From contig NZ_AP022576.1 of NCBI RefSeq assembly GCF_010730355.1, positions 186,001 through 250,000 of the forward strand: a stretch of DNA of 64,000 nt. The letters run 5' to 3'. Source of the stretch: Mycobacterium florentinum. GTDB lineage: Bacteria > Actinomycetota > Actinomycetes > Mycobacteriales > Mycobacteriaceae. The notes under the pieces are model-generated. The model did no database searches, was not told the origin of the DNA, and saw only the letters and a list, made by a program, of their open reading frames with translations. This document shows positions 51,014 to 61,982 of this stretch, piece after piece. The number at the start of each line of letters is the position of its first letter. The first letter of the stretch is position 1. A program made the translations under genes and the position numbers.

Positions 51014-52372
51014 GTGCAGCGACGAATCATGGGCATCGAGACCGAGTTCGGTGTCACCTGCACGTTCCACGGCCATCGCCGCCTGTCTCCGGACGAGGTG
51101 GCCCGCTACCTTTTCCGCCGGGTGGTGTCGTGGGGCCGGAGCTCCAACGTCTTCCTTCGCAACGGCGCCCGACTGTACCTCGATGTGGGCAGCCACCCCG
51201 AGTACGCCACCGCCGAATGCGACAGCCTGGTGCAGCTGGTCACCCACGACCGGGCCGGGGAATGGGTGCTGGAAGACCTGCTGGTAGACGCCGAGCAGCG
51301 GCTTGCCGACGAGGGCATTGGCGGCGACATCTACCTGTTCAAGAACAACACCGACTCGGCCGGCAACTCCTACGGCTGCCACGAGAATTACCTGATCGTG
51401 CGGGCCGGTGAGTTCTCCCGGATCTCCGATGTGCTGCTGCCCTTCCTGGTTACCCGCCAGCTGATTTGCGGGGCCGGCAAGGTACTGCAGACCCCCAAGG
51501 CCGCGACGTTCTGCCTATCGCAGCGCGCCGAGCACATCTGGGAAGGCGTGTCGTCGGCCACCACCCGCAGCCGCCCGATCATCAACACCCGCGACGAGCC
51601 GCACGCCGACGCCGAGAAGTACCGGCGGCTGCACGTGATCGTCGGCGACTCCAACATGTGCGAGACCACCACGATGCTCAAGGTGGGCACCGCCGCGTTG
51701 GTGCTGGAGATGATCGAATCCGGCGTGCCGTTCCGCGACTTCTCGCTGGACAACCCGATCCGCGCGATCCGTGAGGTCAGCCACGACGTCACCGGGCGCC
51801 GTCCGGTGCGCCTGGCGGGCGGACGTCAGGCCAGCGCGCTGGACATCCAGCGTGAGTACTACAGCCGCGCCGTCGAGCACCTGCAGACCCGCGAGCCCAA
51901 CGCCCAGATCGAGCAGGTCGTCGACCTGTGGGGCCGGCAGCTCGACGCCGTGGAAAGCCAGGACTTCGCCAAGGTCGACACCGAGATCGACTGGGTGATC
52001 AAGCGCAAGCTGTTCCAGCGCTACCAGGATCGCTACAACATGGAGCTGTCCGACCCGAAGATCGCCCAGCTGGACCTCGCCTACCACGACATCAAGCGCG
52101 GACGCGGCGTCTTCGACCTGTTGCAGCGCAAGGGTCTGGCGACCCGGGTGACCACCGACGAGGACATCGCCGAGGCGGTCGACAACCCGCCCCAGACCAC
52201 CCGCGCCAGGCTGCGCGGCGAATTCATCAGCGCCGCCCAGGCCGCCGGCCGCGACTTCACCGTCGACTGGGTCCACCTCAAGCTCAATGACCAGGCGCAG
52301 CGCACCGTGCTGTGCAAGGACCCATTCCGGGCGGTTGACGAGCGGGTGAAGCGGCTCATCGCCAGCATGTAG
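51014..52372 (+). CDS. pafA: Pup--protein ligase PafA
   Basis: 452 residues. It links the C-terminal Glu of Pup to substrate lysines using ATP. It shares the glutamine-synthetase-like fold with Dop: [13 protein letters not shown] (Mg-binding Glu), [12 protein letters not shown] (Asp nucleophile region), [18 protein letters not shown] and [18 protein letters not shown]. The Dop-specific loop is absent. A C-terminal domain of about 70 residues completes the Pup groove. The start is GTG 51014. The 193-base gap after it holds no gene I can support and likely the pafBC promoter. Confidence 0.96.
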   Translation: MQRRIMGIETEFGVTCTFHGHRRLSPDEVARYLFRRVVSWGRSSNVFLRNGARLYLDVGSHPEYATAECDSLVQLVTHDRAGEWVLEDLLVDAEQRLADEGIGGDIYLFKNNTDSAGNSYGCHENYLIVRAGEFSRISDVLLPFLVTRQLICGAGKVLQTPKAATFCLSQRAEHIWEGVSSATTRSRPIINTRDEPHADAEKYRRLHVIVGDSNMCETTTMLKVGTAALVLEMIESGVPFRDFSLDNPIRAIREVSHDVTGRRPVRLAGGRQASALDIQREYYSRAVEHLQTREPNAQIEQVVDLWGRQLDAVESQDFAKVDTEIDWVIKRKLFQRYQDRYNMELSDPKIAQLDLAYHDIKRGRGVFDLLQRKGLATRVTTDEDIAEAVDNPPQTTRARLRGEFISAAQAAGRDFTVDWVHLKLNDQAQRTVLCKDPFRAVDERVKRLIASM

Positions 52373-52565
52373 GTGGCGGCCGACTTCTGGCCACACCGGT
52401 CGCACTGGCCTCGCCGCGGTGACCGATGCTTCGAGCAAATGCGATATCGCGTGCGCTATCAGGATTTCGAAGCGGGTGTGCCCCGCCTAACTGTGGCTCA
52501 TGTGGCCAGAGTGACGTTGGCGAGTCGGTGCGCGCTCTGGGTGGTGGCCATCTAACCTGGAGCAA

Positions 52566-53564
52566 ATGGCGACCTCGAAAGTCGAACGGCTGGTCAATCT
52601 CGTCATCGCCCTGCTGTCCACTCGTGGCTACATCACCGCGGAAAAGATCCGGTCCAGCGTCGCCGGCTATTCGGAAAGCCCGAGCCTCGAGGCCTTTTCC
52701 CGGATGTTCGAGCGCGACAAGAACGAACTGCGCGACCTCGGCATCCCCCTTGAGGTCGGCCGCGTCTCGGCGCTGGACCCCAGCGAGGGCTACCGCATCA
52801 ACCGCGACGCGTACTCGCTGCCGCCGGTCGAACTGACCGCCGATGAGGCGGCCGCGGTCGCCGTCGCCACCCAGCTCTGGGAGTCACCCGAGTTGATCAC
52901 CGCGACCCAGGGCGCGCTGCTCAAGTTGCGGGCCGCCGGCGTCGACGTCGACCCCTTCGATGACGGCACCCCGGTGGCCATCGCCTCCCCGGAGGGCGTG
53001 CCGGGATTGCGCGGATCGGAGGATGTGCTCGGAATCCTGTTGTCCGCCATCGATTCTCGACAGGCCGTGCAGTTCCCGCACCGGCCGTCACGCGCCGAGC
53101 CCTACACCACGCGCACCGTCGAACCGTGGGGCGTGGTCACCCAGAAGGGCCGCTGGTATCTCGTCGGCCACGACCGTGACCGTGACGCCACTCGCACCTT
53201 CCGGCTCTCCCGCATCGGCGCCGACGTCGAGCCGATCGGCCCCGCCGGTGCGGTCACCGTTCCCGACGGCGTCGACCTGCGCAAGATCGTCGCGCAGACC
53301 GTCGCCGAGACACCGACCGGCGGGACGGCCCTGGTGTGGGTCGCCGACGGGCGGGCCACCGCGTTGCGTCGCGCCGGGCTCACCACGGGTGAGCGGCAAC
53401 TGGGTGGCCGCGGTGGCGAGGTGATCGAGCTCGAGATCAGTTCCTCCGACCGGCTGGCCCGCGAAATCGCGGGATACGGGGTCGACGCCGTCGTGCTCGA
53501 GCCGCAACCGCTGCGCGACGACGTGCTGGCCCGGTTGCGTGCCCAGGCGGGAGTTTCGGAATGA
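52566..53564 (+). CDS. pafB: WYL-domain transcriptional activator PafB
   Basis: 332 residues. The N-terminal winged HTH (KVERLVNLVIALLSTRGYIT, MFERDKNELRDLGIPLEVG) is followed by a WYL domain (AVQFPHRPSRAEP, VEPWGVVTQKGRWYLVGHDR) and a WCX C-terminal region. With PafC it forms the heterodimer that activates DNA-damage genes independently of LexA/RecA in mycobacteria, possibly sensing single-stranded DNA through the WYL domain. Its stop overlaps the pafC start (ATGA). Confidence 0.95.
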   Translation: MATSKVERLVNLVIALLSTRGYITAEKIRSSVAGYSESPSLEAFSRMFERDKNELRDLGIPLEVGRVSALDPSEGYRINRDAYSLPPVELTADEAAAVAVATQLWESPELITATQGALLKLRAAGVDVDPFDDGTPVAIASPEGVPGLRGSEDVLGILLSAIDSRQAVQFPHRPSRAEPYTTRTVEPWGVVTQKGRWYLVGHDRDRDATRTFRLSRIGADVEPIGPAGAVTVPDGVDLRKIVAQTVAETPTGGTALVWVADGRATALRRAGLTTGERQLGGRGGEVIELEISSSDRLAREIAGYGVDAVVLEPQPLRDDVLARLRAQAGVSE

Positions 53565-54526
53565 CACCGGTATCCACCCGACTGGTGCGGCTGCTCAACA
53601 TGGTGCCGTATTTCCAGGCCAACCCGCGGATCACCCGTGCCGAGGCCGCCGCCAAGCTCGGGGTGTCGGCCAAGCAGCTCGAAGAGGACCTCAACCAGCT
53701 GTGGATGTGCGGCCTTCCCGGCTACTTCCCGGGTGATCTCATCGACTTCGAGTTCTCCGGCGACACCATCGAGGTGACGTTCTCGGCGGGTATCGACCGC
53801 CCGCTCAAGCTCACCTCGCCGGAGGCCACCGGCCTGCTCATAGCACTGCGGGCGCTGGCCGACATCCCCGGCGTGGTCGATCCGGAGGCGGCCCGCAGCG
53901 CGATCGCCAAGATCGCCGTCGCGGCCGGGGCCGTCGGGCACGATGCCACGGTGACGGCAATCGACGAGCCGGCGCCGATCGAGAACCGGGCCGCGGCCAC
54001 CGTACGCACGGCCGTGCAGTACAAACACGCGCTGGCCATCGACTACTACTCGGCCTCGCACGACACCCTGACCAGCCGGATCGTCGATCCCATCCGGGTG
54101 TTGCTGATCGGCGGGCACAGCTATCTGGAGGCGTGGTCGCGCGAAGCCGAAGGCGTGCGGCTGTTCCGCTTCGACCGGATCGTCGAGGCCACCGAGCTGG
54201 GTGAACCGGCCGCCCCGCCGCAGCCGGCGCTGCAGGCGCCGCCGGACACGTCGCTGTTCGACGGCGATCCGTCGCTGCCGTCGGCCAGGCTGCGAGTGGC
54301 GCCGCGCGCGTCGTGGATGTTCGAGTACTACCCGATGCGCGACGTGCAGGAGTTGCCCGACGGATCCTGCGAGGCGGTCATGACGTATGCCTCCGAGGAT
54401 TGGATGACACGCCTGGTGCTGGGTTTCGGGCCGGATGTGCGGGTGGTCGAACCGCGGTCACTTGCGCAGCGTGTACGGGGTGCCGCGGCCGCGGCCTTGG
54501 AGTCTTACCAGGCAACGACCTCCTGA
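53561..54526 (+). CDS. pafC: WYL-domain transcriptional activator PafC
   Basis: 321 residues, a paralogue of PafB in architecture. HTH (LVRLLNMVPYFQANPRITRA, then LGVSAKQLEEDLNQLWMCGL), WYL core (KHALAIDYYSASHDTLTSRI, DPIRVLLIGGHSYLEAWSR) and C-terminal WCX (LVLGFGPDVRVVEPRSL). It acts as the partner of PafB. It starts at ATG 53561 within the pafB stop, so the two are made in equal amounts. Confidence 0.95.
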   Translation: MTPVSTRLVRLLNMVPYFQANPRITRAEAAAKLGVSAKQLEEDLNQLWMCGLPGYFPGDLIDFEFSGDTIEVTFSAGIDRPLKLTSPEATGLLIALRALADIPGVVDPEAARSAIAKIAVAAGAVGHDATVTAIDEPAPIENRAAATVRTAVQYKHALAIDYYSASHDTLTSRIVDPIRVLLIGGHSYLEAWSREAEGVRLFRFDRIVEATELGEPAAPPQPALQAPPDTSLFDGDPSLPSARLRVAPRASWMFEYYPMRDVQELPDGSCEAVMTYASEDWMTRLVLGFGPDVRVVEPRSLAQRVRGAAAAALESYQATTS

Positions 54527-54598
54527 CCGCACGGCGCGGGCACACCGGCAGCAGGCCGCGCTGCGGTAGCATCGGGTGGACGTCTGGAGGTAACAAAA

Positions 54599-54865
54599 GT
54601 GGGCAGTCTCAGTCCGTGGCACTGGGCGATCCTCGCGGTCGTCGTGATCCTGCTGTTCGGTGCCAAGAAGCTCCCCGATGCGGCGCGCTCGCTGGGCAAG
54701 TCGATGCGCATCTTCAAGTCCGAGCTGCGCGAAATGCAGACGGAGAACAAATCCGACGCGCCTTCCATCGAAACCCCGGCGCCGGCTCCCCAGCCGGTGC
54801 AGTCGCAACGTGTCGACCCGTCGGCGGCCTCGGAGCCGGGCCACACCGAAGCGCGCCCCGCTTAG
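54599..54865 (+). CDS. tatA: Twin-arginine translocase subunit TatA
   Basis: 88 residues. A single N-terminal transmembrane helix ([20 protein letters not shown]) with the FGAKKLP hinge leads into the amphipathic helix [20 protein letters not shown], the TatA/E signature. The tail is Pro/Ala-rich. It polymerises to make the pore for folded proteins carrying an RR signal. GTG 54599 follows GGAGG. tatC comes 43 bases after it. tatB is not in this block, as in other mycobacteria. Confidence 0.95.
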   Translation: MGSLSPWHWAILAVVVILLFGAKKLPDAARSLGKSMRIFKSELREMQTENKSDAPSIETPAPAPQPVQSQRVDPSAASEPGHTEARPA

Positions 54866-54908
54866 CCGGGATTCGGCCGCGGTGCCTGAGCGCCACTGAC
54901 CGAGCGTC

Positions 54909-55877
54909 GTGAAAGCATTCAAGACTCCAGCGCGCACTGCTGCGTTCCTGAAGCATCTCAATCCGCGCAATAGGCGCAGTCGGACCAATCCCGACGCGAC
55001 GATGTCTCTGGTCGACCATCTGACCGAACTGCGCACCCGGCTGTTGATCTCGCTGGCCGCGATCCTGGTCACCACGATTTTCGGGTTTATCTGGTATTCG
55101 CATCCGATCTTCGGGCTCGAAAGCCTGGGCGAGTGGCTACGCCATCCCTATTGCTCGCTGCCGCAGTCGGCGCGCGCGGACATCAGCGCGGACGGGCAGT
55201 GCCGGTTGCTGGCCACCGCGCCGTTCGACCAGTTCATGCTGCGGCTCAAGGTCGGGATGACGGCCGGGATCGTGCTGGCCTGCCCGGTGTGGTTTTACGA
55301 GCTGTGGGCGTTCATCACCCCCGGGCTGTACCAGAAGGAACGCCGCTTCGCCATCGGGTTCGTGATCCCCGCCGCGCTGCTGTTCGTCGGCGGTGCGGTG
55401 CTGGCCTACTTCGTGCTGTCCCAGGCGCTGGGTTTCCTGCTGACCGTCGGAAGCGACGTGCAGGTGACGGCGCTGTCGGGCGACCGCTATTTCGGCTTCC
55501 TGATCAACTTGCTGCTGGTGTTCGGATTCAGCTTCGAATTCCCGCTGCTGATCGTCATGCTCAACATGGTTGGCGTGCTGCCGTATGAAAAGCTCAAGGC
55601 GTGGCGGCGCGGCCTGATCTTCGGGATGTTCGTGTTCGCGGCGGTGTTCACGCCCGGCTCCGACCCGTTTTCGATGACCGCGCTAGGGGTTGCGCTGTCC
55701 GTTCTACAGGAGCTGGCGATTCAGATCGCCCGCATCCACGACAAGCGAAAAGCCAAGCGCGAAGCCCAAACCGCGATCCCCGACGACGAAGCGTCGGTCA
55801 TCGAGGCGCCCTCACCGCTGTCCGAACCGGCGCCCGAGCCGTCGTTCATCAGCGGGCAACATGACGACGTCACGTAG
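54909..55877 (+). CDS. tatC: Twin-arginine translocase subunit TatC
   Basis: 322 residues with six transmembrane helices. The N-terminal [20 protein letters not shown] is the signal-peptide-binding motif (HLxELRxRL), and the first periplasmic loop and [12 protein letters not shown] are conserved. The long cytoplasmic C-terminus is charged ([20 protein letters not shown]). It recognises twin-arginine signals and recruits TatA. The start is GTG 54909, and the stop is directly followed by the helY ATG. Confidence 0.95.
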   Translation: MKAFKTPARTAAFLKHLNPRNRRSRTNPDATMSLVDHLTELRTRLLISLAAILVTTIFGFIWYSHPIFGLESLGEWLRHPYCSLPQSARADISADGQCRLLATAPFDQFMLRLKVGMTAGIVLACPVWFYELWAFITPGLYQKERRFAIGFVIPAALLFVGGAVLAYFVLSQALGFLLTVGSDVQVTALSGDRYFGFLINLLLVFGFSFEFPLLIVMLNMVGVLPYEKLKAWRRGLIFGMFVFAAVFTPGSDPFSMTALGVALSVLQELAIQIARIHDKRKAKREAQTAIPDDEASVIEAPSPLSEPAPEPSFISGQHDDVT

Positions 55878-58660
55878 ATGTCAGTGGCATCTGAGGGCGG
55901 CGTGACCGAACTGATCGAGCTGCCTCGGTTCACCGCGGAATTGCCATTTGCGCTCGACGATTTCCAGCTGCGGGCCTGCGCGGCGCTTGAGCGGGGTCAC
56001 GGCGTATTGGTTTGCGCCCCAACGGGTGCCGGTAAGACGGTGGTCGGGGAATTCGCCGTTCATCTGGCGCTGGCCGCCGGCGGTAAATGCTTCTACACGA
56101 CCCCGATCAAGGCACTGAGCAATCAGAAACACACCGACCTGACGGCGCGCTACGGCCGCGACCGGATCGGCCTGTTGACCGGCGACATGTCGGTCAACGG
56201 TGATGCGCCCGTGGTAGTGATGACCACCGAAGTGCTGCGCAACATGCTCTATGCGGATTCGGCTGCGCTGCAAGGGCTTTCCCACGTGGTGATGGACGAG
56301 GTGCATTTCCTTGCCGACCGGATGCGGGGCCCGGTCTGGGAAGAGGTGATCCTGCATCTGCCCGACGAGGTGCGGCTGGTCAGCCTGTCGGCGACGGTGA
56401 GCAACGCCGAGGAGTTCGGCGGCTGGATCCAGACCGTGCGCGGCGACACGACGGTCGTGGTCGACGAGCACCGGCCGGTGCCGCTGTGGCAACACGTTCT
56501 GGTCGGCAGGCGCCTGCTGGACCTGTTCGACTACGAGAACCAGAAACCGGCCGCCGACCGTCATCCGCGTGTGAATCCCGAACTGCTGCAACACATTGCG
56601 CACCGCCGCGAGGCGGACCGGATGGGGGACTGGGGGCGTGGTCCGCGCCGGCAGGGCGGAAGGGGCAGGCCGGACCGGCCGCGCTTTTACCGCCCGCCCG
56701 CGCGGCCTGACGTCATCGCGACGCTGGACTCCGAAGGGTTGTTGCCGGCGATCACGTTCGTGTTCTCCCGGGCCGGCTGCGACGCCGCAGTGCAACAGTG
56801 CCTGCGCTCGCCGCTGCGGCTCACCAGCGAGGAGGAACGCGCCCAGATCGCCGAGGTGATCGAGCACCGGTGCGGAGACCTCGCGGAAAGCGACCTCGCC
56901 GTGCTCGGCTATTACGAGTGGCGGGAGGGTTGCTGCGCGGTCTGGCGGCCCACCACGCCGGGATGCTGCCGGCCTTCCGGCACACGGTCGAGGAGCTGTT
57001 CACCGCCGGGCTGGTCAAGGCGGTGTTCGCCACCGAAACCCTGGCGCTGGGCATCAATATGCCCGCCCGCACGGTGGTGCTCGAGCGGCTGGTGAAGTTC
57101 AACGGCGAGGCGCACGTGCCGCTGACGCCGGGGGAGTACACGCAGCTGACGGGCCGGGCCGGCCGGCGCGGCATCGACGTCGAGGGCCACGCGGTGGTGC
57201 TCTGGCACCCCACCGAGGAGACGTCCGAACCGTCCGCCGTGGCCGGGCTGGCGTCCACCCGTACGTTCCCGCTGAAAAGCTCGTTCGCGCCGTCGTACAA
57301 CATGACGATCAACCTGGTGCAGCACATGGGCCCGGAGCAGGCGCACCAGCTGCTCGAGCAATCGTTCGCGCAATACCAGGCCGACCGCTCCGTCGTCGGG
57401 GTGGTGAAAGGCATCGACCGCGGCAAGCGGATGCAAGACGAGATCGCCGCCGACCTCGGTGGTAGCGACGCGCCGATCCTTGAATACGCCCGGATGCGCG
57501 CGCGGATCACCGAGATGGAACGGGCGCAGTCCCGGGCGTCGCGGCTGCACCGGCGCCAGGCCGCCAACGAGGCGCTGGCCGGGCTGCGTCGCGGGGACAT
57601 CATTACGATTGCCAACGGCCGGCACAGCGGCCTGGCGGTGGTGCTGGAATCGGCCCGCGTCGGCGACGACCCCCGGCCGCTGGTGCTCACCGAACACCGT
57701 TGGGCAGGGCGGATTTCGTCGGCCGACTACTCGGGTGCCTCGGCGCCGCTCGGGTCGATGCCGTTGCCCAAGCGGGTGGAGCACCGCCAGCCGCGGGTGC
57801 GTCGCGATCTTGCTTCGGCGCTGCGCTCGGCCGCCACGCCGCTGGACGTGCCGTCGCGCCGCCGCGCCAAGGACGCCGACGACGGCTTCCACGACCCGGA
57901 GCTGGCGTCGTTGCGGGAGGAGCTGCGCCGCCACCCGGCGCACGATAGTCCCGGCGTCGAGGCCCAGGTCCGTGAGGCCGAGCGTTTCCTGCGCATCGAA
58001 CGCGACAACGCGCAGCTGGAAAAGAAGGTGGCCGCCGCCACCAACTCGCTGGCGCGCACCTTCGACCGGATCGTCGGGCTGCTGACCGAGCGCGAGTTCA
58101 TCCAGGGCGCTGCGGGCGACCCGCGGGTCACCGACGACGGCCGGCTGCTGGCCCGGATCTACAGCGAGAGCGACCTGCTGGTCGCCGAATGCCTGCGCAC
58201 CGGGGCGTGGGCGGAGTTGAAGCCGGCCGAACTGGCCGCCGTCGTGTCGTCGGTGCTCTATGAGACCCGCGGCGGCGACGGCCCCAGCGCTCCCTTCGCC
58301 GCCGAGGCGCCCACGCCTCGACTGCGGCAGGCGCTGCAGCAGACAGCTAAGTTGTCGTTCGCGCTGCGCGCCGACGAGCAAACACACCGCATCGCGCCGA
58401 GCCGCGAACCCGACGACGGTTTTGTCACCGTCATCTACCGCTGGGCCCGGACCGGCGACCTCGCCGCCTCGCTGGCGGCGGCCGACGCGACCGGCAGCGG
58501 TTCGCCATTGTTGGCAGGGGATTTCGTACGGTGGTGTCGCCAGGTGCTCGACCTGTTGGACCAGGTTCGCAACGCCGCGCCGGATGCTCAAGTGCGGGCC
58601 ACGGCAAAGCGCGCTATCAACGATGTTCGGCGCGGCGTCGTCGCAGTTGATGCCGGGTAG
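55878..58660 (+). pseudogene. helY: HelY (Ski2-like DEVH-box RNA helicase), frameshifted
   Basis: The ATG 55878 frame holds RecA domain 1: CAPTGAGKTVVGEF (Walker A), VVMDEVHFLAD (DEVH), SLSATVSNAEE. At about 56927, after YYEWREG, it turns to unrelated sequence. The adjacent frame continues perfectly (LLRGLAAHHAGMLPAFRHTV, FATETLALGINMPARTVV, QLTGRAGRRGID) to 58660. Restoring one G in GGGAGGGTTG rejoins them into about 927 residues with the Mtr4/Ski2-like C-terminal helical domain. The interruption lies in a G run, so a sequencing or assembly error is a real possibility. An intact enzyme would be an ATP-dependent RNA helicase. Directly follows tatC. Confidence 0.85.
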
Positions 58661-58715
58661 GCTGGCTCCGGGCTACCGTTACAGGGCCAGGACACAAGGC
58701 GATTGAGGAGAAATG

Positions 58716-59465
58716 ATGAGCGGACCGCAGGGATCGGACCCGGGCCAGCAGTGGCAACCGCCCGGCGAGGGTGGCGATCGCTCCCAGGAACCGACTCAGG
58801 TGCGTCAGGTGGGTTCGCCCTGGCAACAGCAGCAACCCCCGGCCCAGGACCCGACGTGGCAGGCGCCGGCCTACACGCCGCCCGCGGAGTACCCGCAGTA
58901 CCAGCAGCCGACTGAGCACGCATACCAGCAGCCGTATCCCCAGCAACAGCAGCCGGGATACGGGCAACCGGAGCAGCAGCAGTACGGCCAGTACGGCCAG
59001 CCGGGCCAGTATGGCCAGCCCGGGCAGTACGCCCAGCCGGGTCAGTACGGTCAGCAGCCCGGCCAGTACGGCCAGCCGGGCCAGTACGGCCAGTACCCGC
59101 AGCAGTACCCGGGTCAGCCGCAGAAGAAGCGCTCGACGGGACTGATCCTCGGTGTGGGCGGTGCGATCGCCTTTCTGCTGATCGCGCTCATCCTGGTGCT
59201 CGGCTTCTGGGAGCCCGGCTTCTTCGTCACCACCAAGCTGGACATCAACAAGGCGCAGACCGGTGTGCAGCAGGTCCTGACCGACGAGACCAACGGCTAC
59301 GGCGCCAAGAACGTCAAAGACGTCAAGTGCAACAACGGCACCGACCCGACCGTGAAGAAGGGCGCCACCTTCGACTGCGCCGTCAGCATCGACGGTGCGC
59401 AAAAGAAGGTGACCGTGACCTTCCAGGACGACAAGGGCACCTACGAGGTCGGCCGGCCGCAGTAA
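58716..59465 (+). CDS. DUF4333 membrane protein with Gln/Pro/Tyr repeats
   Basis: 249 residues. The first 145 are a low-complexity cytoplasmic region built from imperfect [13 protein letters not shown] repeats after a [15 protein letters not shown] start. One transmembrane helix follows ([17 protein letters not shown]), then a compact extracytoplasmic DUF4333 domain ([20 protein letters not shown], with two cysteines in KCNNG and FDCAVS likely forming a disulfide). The position matches Rv2091c. The ATG at 58716 is preferred over the adjacent ATG 58713; GAGGAG stands upstream. The function is unknown. Confidence 0.85.
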   Translation: MSGPQGSDPGQQWQPPGEGGDRSQEPTQVRQVGSPWQQQQPPAQDPTWQAPAYTPPAEYPQYQQPTEHAYQQPYPQQQQPGYGQPEQQQYGQYGQPGQYGQPGQYAQPGQYGQQPGQYGQPGQYGQYPQQYPGQPQKKRSTGLILGVGGAIAFLLIALILVLGFWEPGFFVTTKLDINKAQTGVQQVLTDETNGYGAKNVKDVKCNNGTDPTVKKGATFDCAVSIDGAQKKVTVTFQDDKGTYEVGRPQ

Positions 59466-59466
59466 T

Positions 59467-60423
59467 TCACTGCGGCAGCGAGTCGAGCGCTTTCTGCAGG
59501 CGGGCGATCGAGGATCCGACGCCGAATTCCGTCGCGAGCGACGCGGTGCGCTGCGGATCCGCGGCGACCAGCGGTAGCACGTCGGTGGGCGTCGACAGCG
59601 TGATGGGCGCGTCGGTGGCCACCCGAACCACCTGGTTCGCGGCCTCGATGTAGTCCGTCGCGCCCAGCAATTTGGCCCGCAAGCCCTTGGCGAGCTTGGA
59701 TTTCGGGTCGTGTGCGGCGGCCAGGATCTGATCCAGCGAGCCGTGCTGGGCCAGCAGGGTGGCGGCCGTCTTCTCGCCGACACCCGGGACGCCCGGCAGG
59801 CCGTCGGACGGGTCGCCGCGCAGCAGCGCGAGTTCGGCGTAGGCGGGCCCGGCCCGGTCGACCGGCACGCCGTACTGTTCGGCCACCTCCGGCGGGCCGT
59901 ACAGGGTGGCTTTGGCCAGGCCGCGGCCCAGGTAGAGCACCCGCACCGGGACCGGGTCGTCGGTCACCACCTGCAACAGGTCGCGGTCCCCGCTGACCAC
60001 CACGACCGGGTCGTCGCGTTCCTGGGCGGCGAGCGTGCCCAGCACGTCGTCGGCCTCGAAACCCTCCGAACCGGCCGTCGCAATGCCGAACGCGTCCAGG
60101 AGCGCCATGATCATGTCGACCTGCGGCGATAGGTCGTCGGGCACTTCCTCGATGTCGGGGGTGCCTTCGGGTTCGGGCTCGGCCACCCGATGCGCCTTGT
60201 ACGACGGAATCAGGTCAACCCGGAACTGCGGGCGCCAATCCAGGTCGAGGCAGACCGCCAGCCTTTTCGGTCGCTGCTGAGTGATGACTGTGGCCACCGA
60301 GTCGATGAATCCGCGAACGGCGTTGACCGGCCGGCCGTCAGGAGCGGTGATCGACGACGGCACGCCGAAATACGAGCGGAACCACATGCTGGCGCCGTCG
60401 AGCAGCAACACAGGTGCAGGCAT
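59467..60423 (-). CDS. 5'-3' exonuclease (PolA-like flap endonuclease domain, stand-alone)
   Basis: 318 residues, homologous to the N-terminal 5' nuclease of DNA polymerase I. Metal-binding acidic clusters are [37 protein letters not shown] and [12 protein letters not shown]. The helix-hairpin-helix [15 protein letters not shown] binds DNA. It would remove flaps and RNA primers as a helper to PolA (Rv2090-like). It converges on the DUF4333 gene with one base between the stops. Confidence 0.92.
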   Translation of the reverse strand: MPAPVLLLDGASMWFRSYFGVPSSITAPDGRPVNAVRGFIDSVATVITQQRPKRLAVCLDLDWRPQFRVDLIPSYKAHRVAEPEPEGTPDIEEVPDDLSPQVDMIMALLDAFGIATAGSEGFEADDVLGTLAAQERDDPVVVVSGDRDLLQVVTDDPVPVRVLYLGRGLAKATLYGPPEVAEQYGVPVDRAGPAYAELALLRGDPSDGLPGVPGVGEKTAATLLAQHGSLDQILAAAHDPKSKLAKGLRAKLLGATDYIEAANQVVRVATDAPITLSTPTDVLPLVAADPQRTASLATEFGVGSSIARLQKALDSLPQ

Positions 60424-60540
60424 GCGGCTATCCTGCCAGCGCGGTAATTATCTCCGCGCCGAACGTCGACTTGTTGTTGGCCTCTTCGTTGAATTGGCGC
60501 AACAACTCGACGTTCGGCGGGTGCGGTTAGCCTGGCTGCC

Positions 60541-61668
60541 ATGGACTCTCACCGATTCGACGCCGAGGTCTATTCCCGTCGCCTGGCCGCGGCCGCCGCG
60601 GCGACCGCCGACGCCGGGCTCGACGGCCTGGTGATCACCCCGGGATACGACCTGCGCTATCTCAGCGGCTCGCGCGCCCAGACGTTTGAGCGGCTGACGG
60701 CGCTGGTGGTGCCGGGCGCCGGTGACCCGAGCATCGTGGTGCCGCGGCTGGAGCTCGCTTCGTTGAAGGAGTCGGCCATTGCGGAACTGGGCTTGGCGGT
60801 GCGCGATTGGGTCGACGGCGACGACCCCTACCAGTTGGTTCTCGCGGCGTTGGGTGATGGCCCTGTTGCGACGGCCGTCACCGATTCGATGCCGGCGCTG
60901 CACCTGCTGCCGTTGGCCGGGGTGCTCGGCGTGTCGCCGGTGCTGGCCACCGACATCCTGCGCACGCTGCGGATGGTCAAGGAGGAGTGCGAGATCGACG
61001 CGCTGCGCAAGGCCGGTTCGGCCATCGACCGCGTGCACGCCCGGGTGCCGGAGTTCTTGATCCCGGGCCGCACCGAGGCCGATGTTGCCGCCGATATAGC
61101 CGAAGCCATTGTCGCCGAGGGACATTCGGATGTGTCGTTCATCATCGTCGGCTCCGGACCGCATGGGGCCGACCCGCACCACAGCTATTCCGACCGCGAA
61201 CTGCAGGCCGGTGACATCGTCGTCGTCGATATCGGAGGAGCCTACGAGCCCGGATACCATTCCGATTCGACGCGGACGTATTCTCTTGGCGAGCCTGATG
61301 CCGATGTCGCACAACAGTATTCGCTGCTGCAGCGGGCGCAGCGGGCGGCGTATGAGGCGGTTCGTCCGGGGGTGACCGCCGAGCAGGTCGATGCCGCCGC
61401 GCGCGACGTGCTGGCCGAGGCCGGGCTTGCGGAGTTTTTCGTGCACCGCACCGGTCACGGCATCGGGCTCTCGGTGCACGAGGAGCCTTACATCGTCAGC
61501 GGCAATGATCTGCCTTTGGCTGCGGGAATGGCCTTTTCGATCGAACCGGGCATCTACTTTCCGGGGCGCTGGGGCGCGCGCATCGAAGACATCGTCGTCG
61601 TGACCGAGGACGGCGCGTTGCCCCTCAACAATCGGCCGCACGATCTCGTCGTGGTGCCGGTGTCTTAG
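60541..61668 (+). CDS. pepE: M24 family aminopeptidase P/Xaa-Pro dipeptidase (PepE)
   Basis: 375 residues. The N-terminal creatinase-like domain (about 1-145) is followed by the pita-bread catalytic domain. Metal ligands are in VVVDIGGAYEP and YHSDSTRTYS (two Asp), HRTGHGIGLSVHEEP (His), FSIEPGIYFPG (Glu) and ARIEDIVVVTE (Glu). It cleaves the bond before proline in peptides in the cytoplasm. The ATG at 60541 is the first codon of the homologous region. It overlaps the convergent DUF2563 gene by four bases. Confidence 0.93.
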   Translation: MDSHRFDAEVYSRRLAAAAAATADAGLDGLVITPGYDLRYLSGSRAQTFERLTALVVPGAGDPSIVVPRLELASLKESAIAELGLAVRDWVDGDDPYQLVLAALGDGPVATAVTDSMPALHLLPLAGVLGVSPVLATDILRTLRMVKEECEIDALRKAGSAIDRVHARVPEFLIPGRTEADVAADIAEAIVAEGHSDVSFIIVGSGPHGADPHHSYSDRELQAGDIVVVDIGGAYEPGYHSDSTRTYSLGEPDADVAQQYSLLQRAQRAAYEAVRPGVTAEQVDAAARDVLAEAGLAEFFVHRTGHGIGLSVHEEPYIVSGNDLPLAAGMAFSIEPGIYFPGRWGARIEDIVVVTEDGALPLNNRPHDLVVVPVS

Positions 61669-61970
61669 CCGGGTCGCACTGCCCGCAGGTCTGCGGAGTT
61701 GTGCGCTTCCATATCGGTGAAACTCGCGGCGGCCTGGTGTGCCTTGCCGCCCACATCGGTCAGTGTTTCACTGTGGGCCGCAAGGTCTTTCACGTGCTTG
61801 CCGTGGGCGACGCTCACCGCTTCGTGAAATTCTTCCGCGGCACTGAAGTCGCCGAACATGCCCGACATCAGCGGCCCCCGCGATAGGCGATCGGCTGCGT
61901 CTTGGGCGTGCCCGCCGGCGCGGTGAGACTGGCTTCCGCCCGAGTGCAGTAATCCGGTGTCGACGTACAT
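61665..61970 (-). CDS. DUF2563 family small protein (possibly secretion-associated)
   Basis: 101 residues. YVDTGLLHSGGSQSHRAGGH at the N-terminus and SGMFGDFSAAEEFHEAVSVA in the middle match the mycobacterium-specific DUF2563 family. It is helical throughout, similar in size to WXG100/ESX substrates, but lacks a clear WxG. It lies 12 bases after the large Pro/Ala-rich gene on the same strand, so the two are probably partners. The function is unknown. Confidence 0.8.
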   Translation of the reverse strand: MYVDTGLLHSGGSQSHRAGGHAQDAADRLSRGPLMSGMFGDFSAAEEFHEAVSVAHGKHVKDLAAHSETLTDVGGKAHQAAASFTDMEAHNSADLRAVRPG

Positions 61971-61982
61971 GGCCGCCCCCTC

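Noticed and set aside
56798..58660. A separate second helicase gene downstream of helY
   Set aside because: Its first ~45 residues are out-of-frame helY sequence; homology continues exactly where the first frame breaks, so it is one frameshifted gene.
58960..59110. CRISPR-like or tandem DNA repeat
   Set aside because: The repeats are in-frame codons for Gly-Gln-Tyr-Pro units with no spacers; they are a protein repeat.
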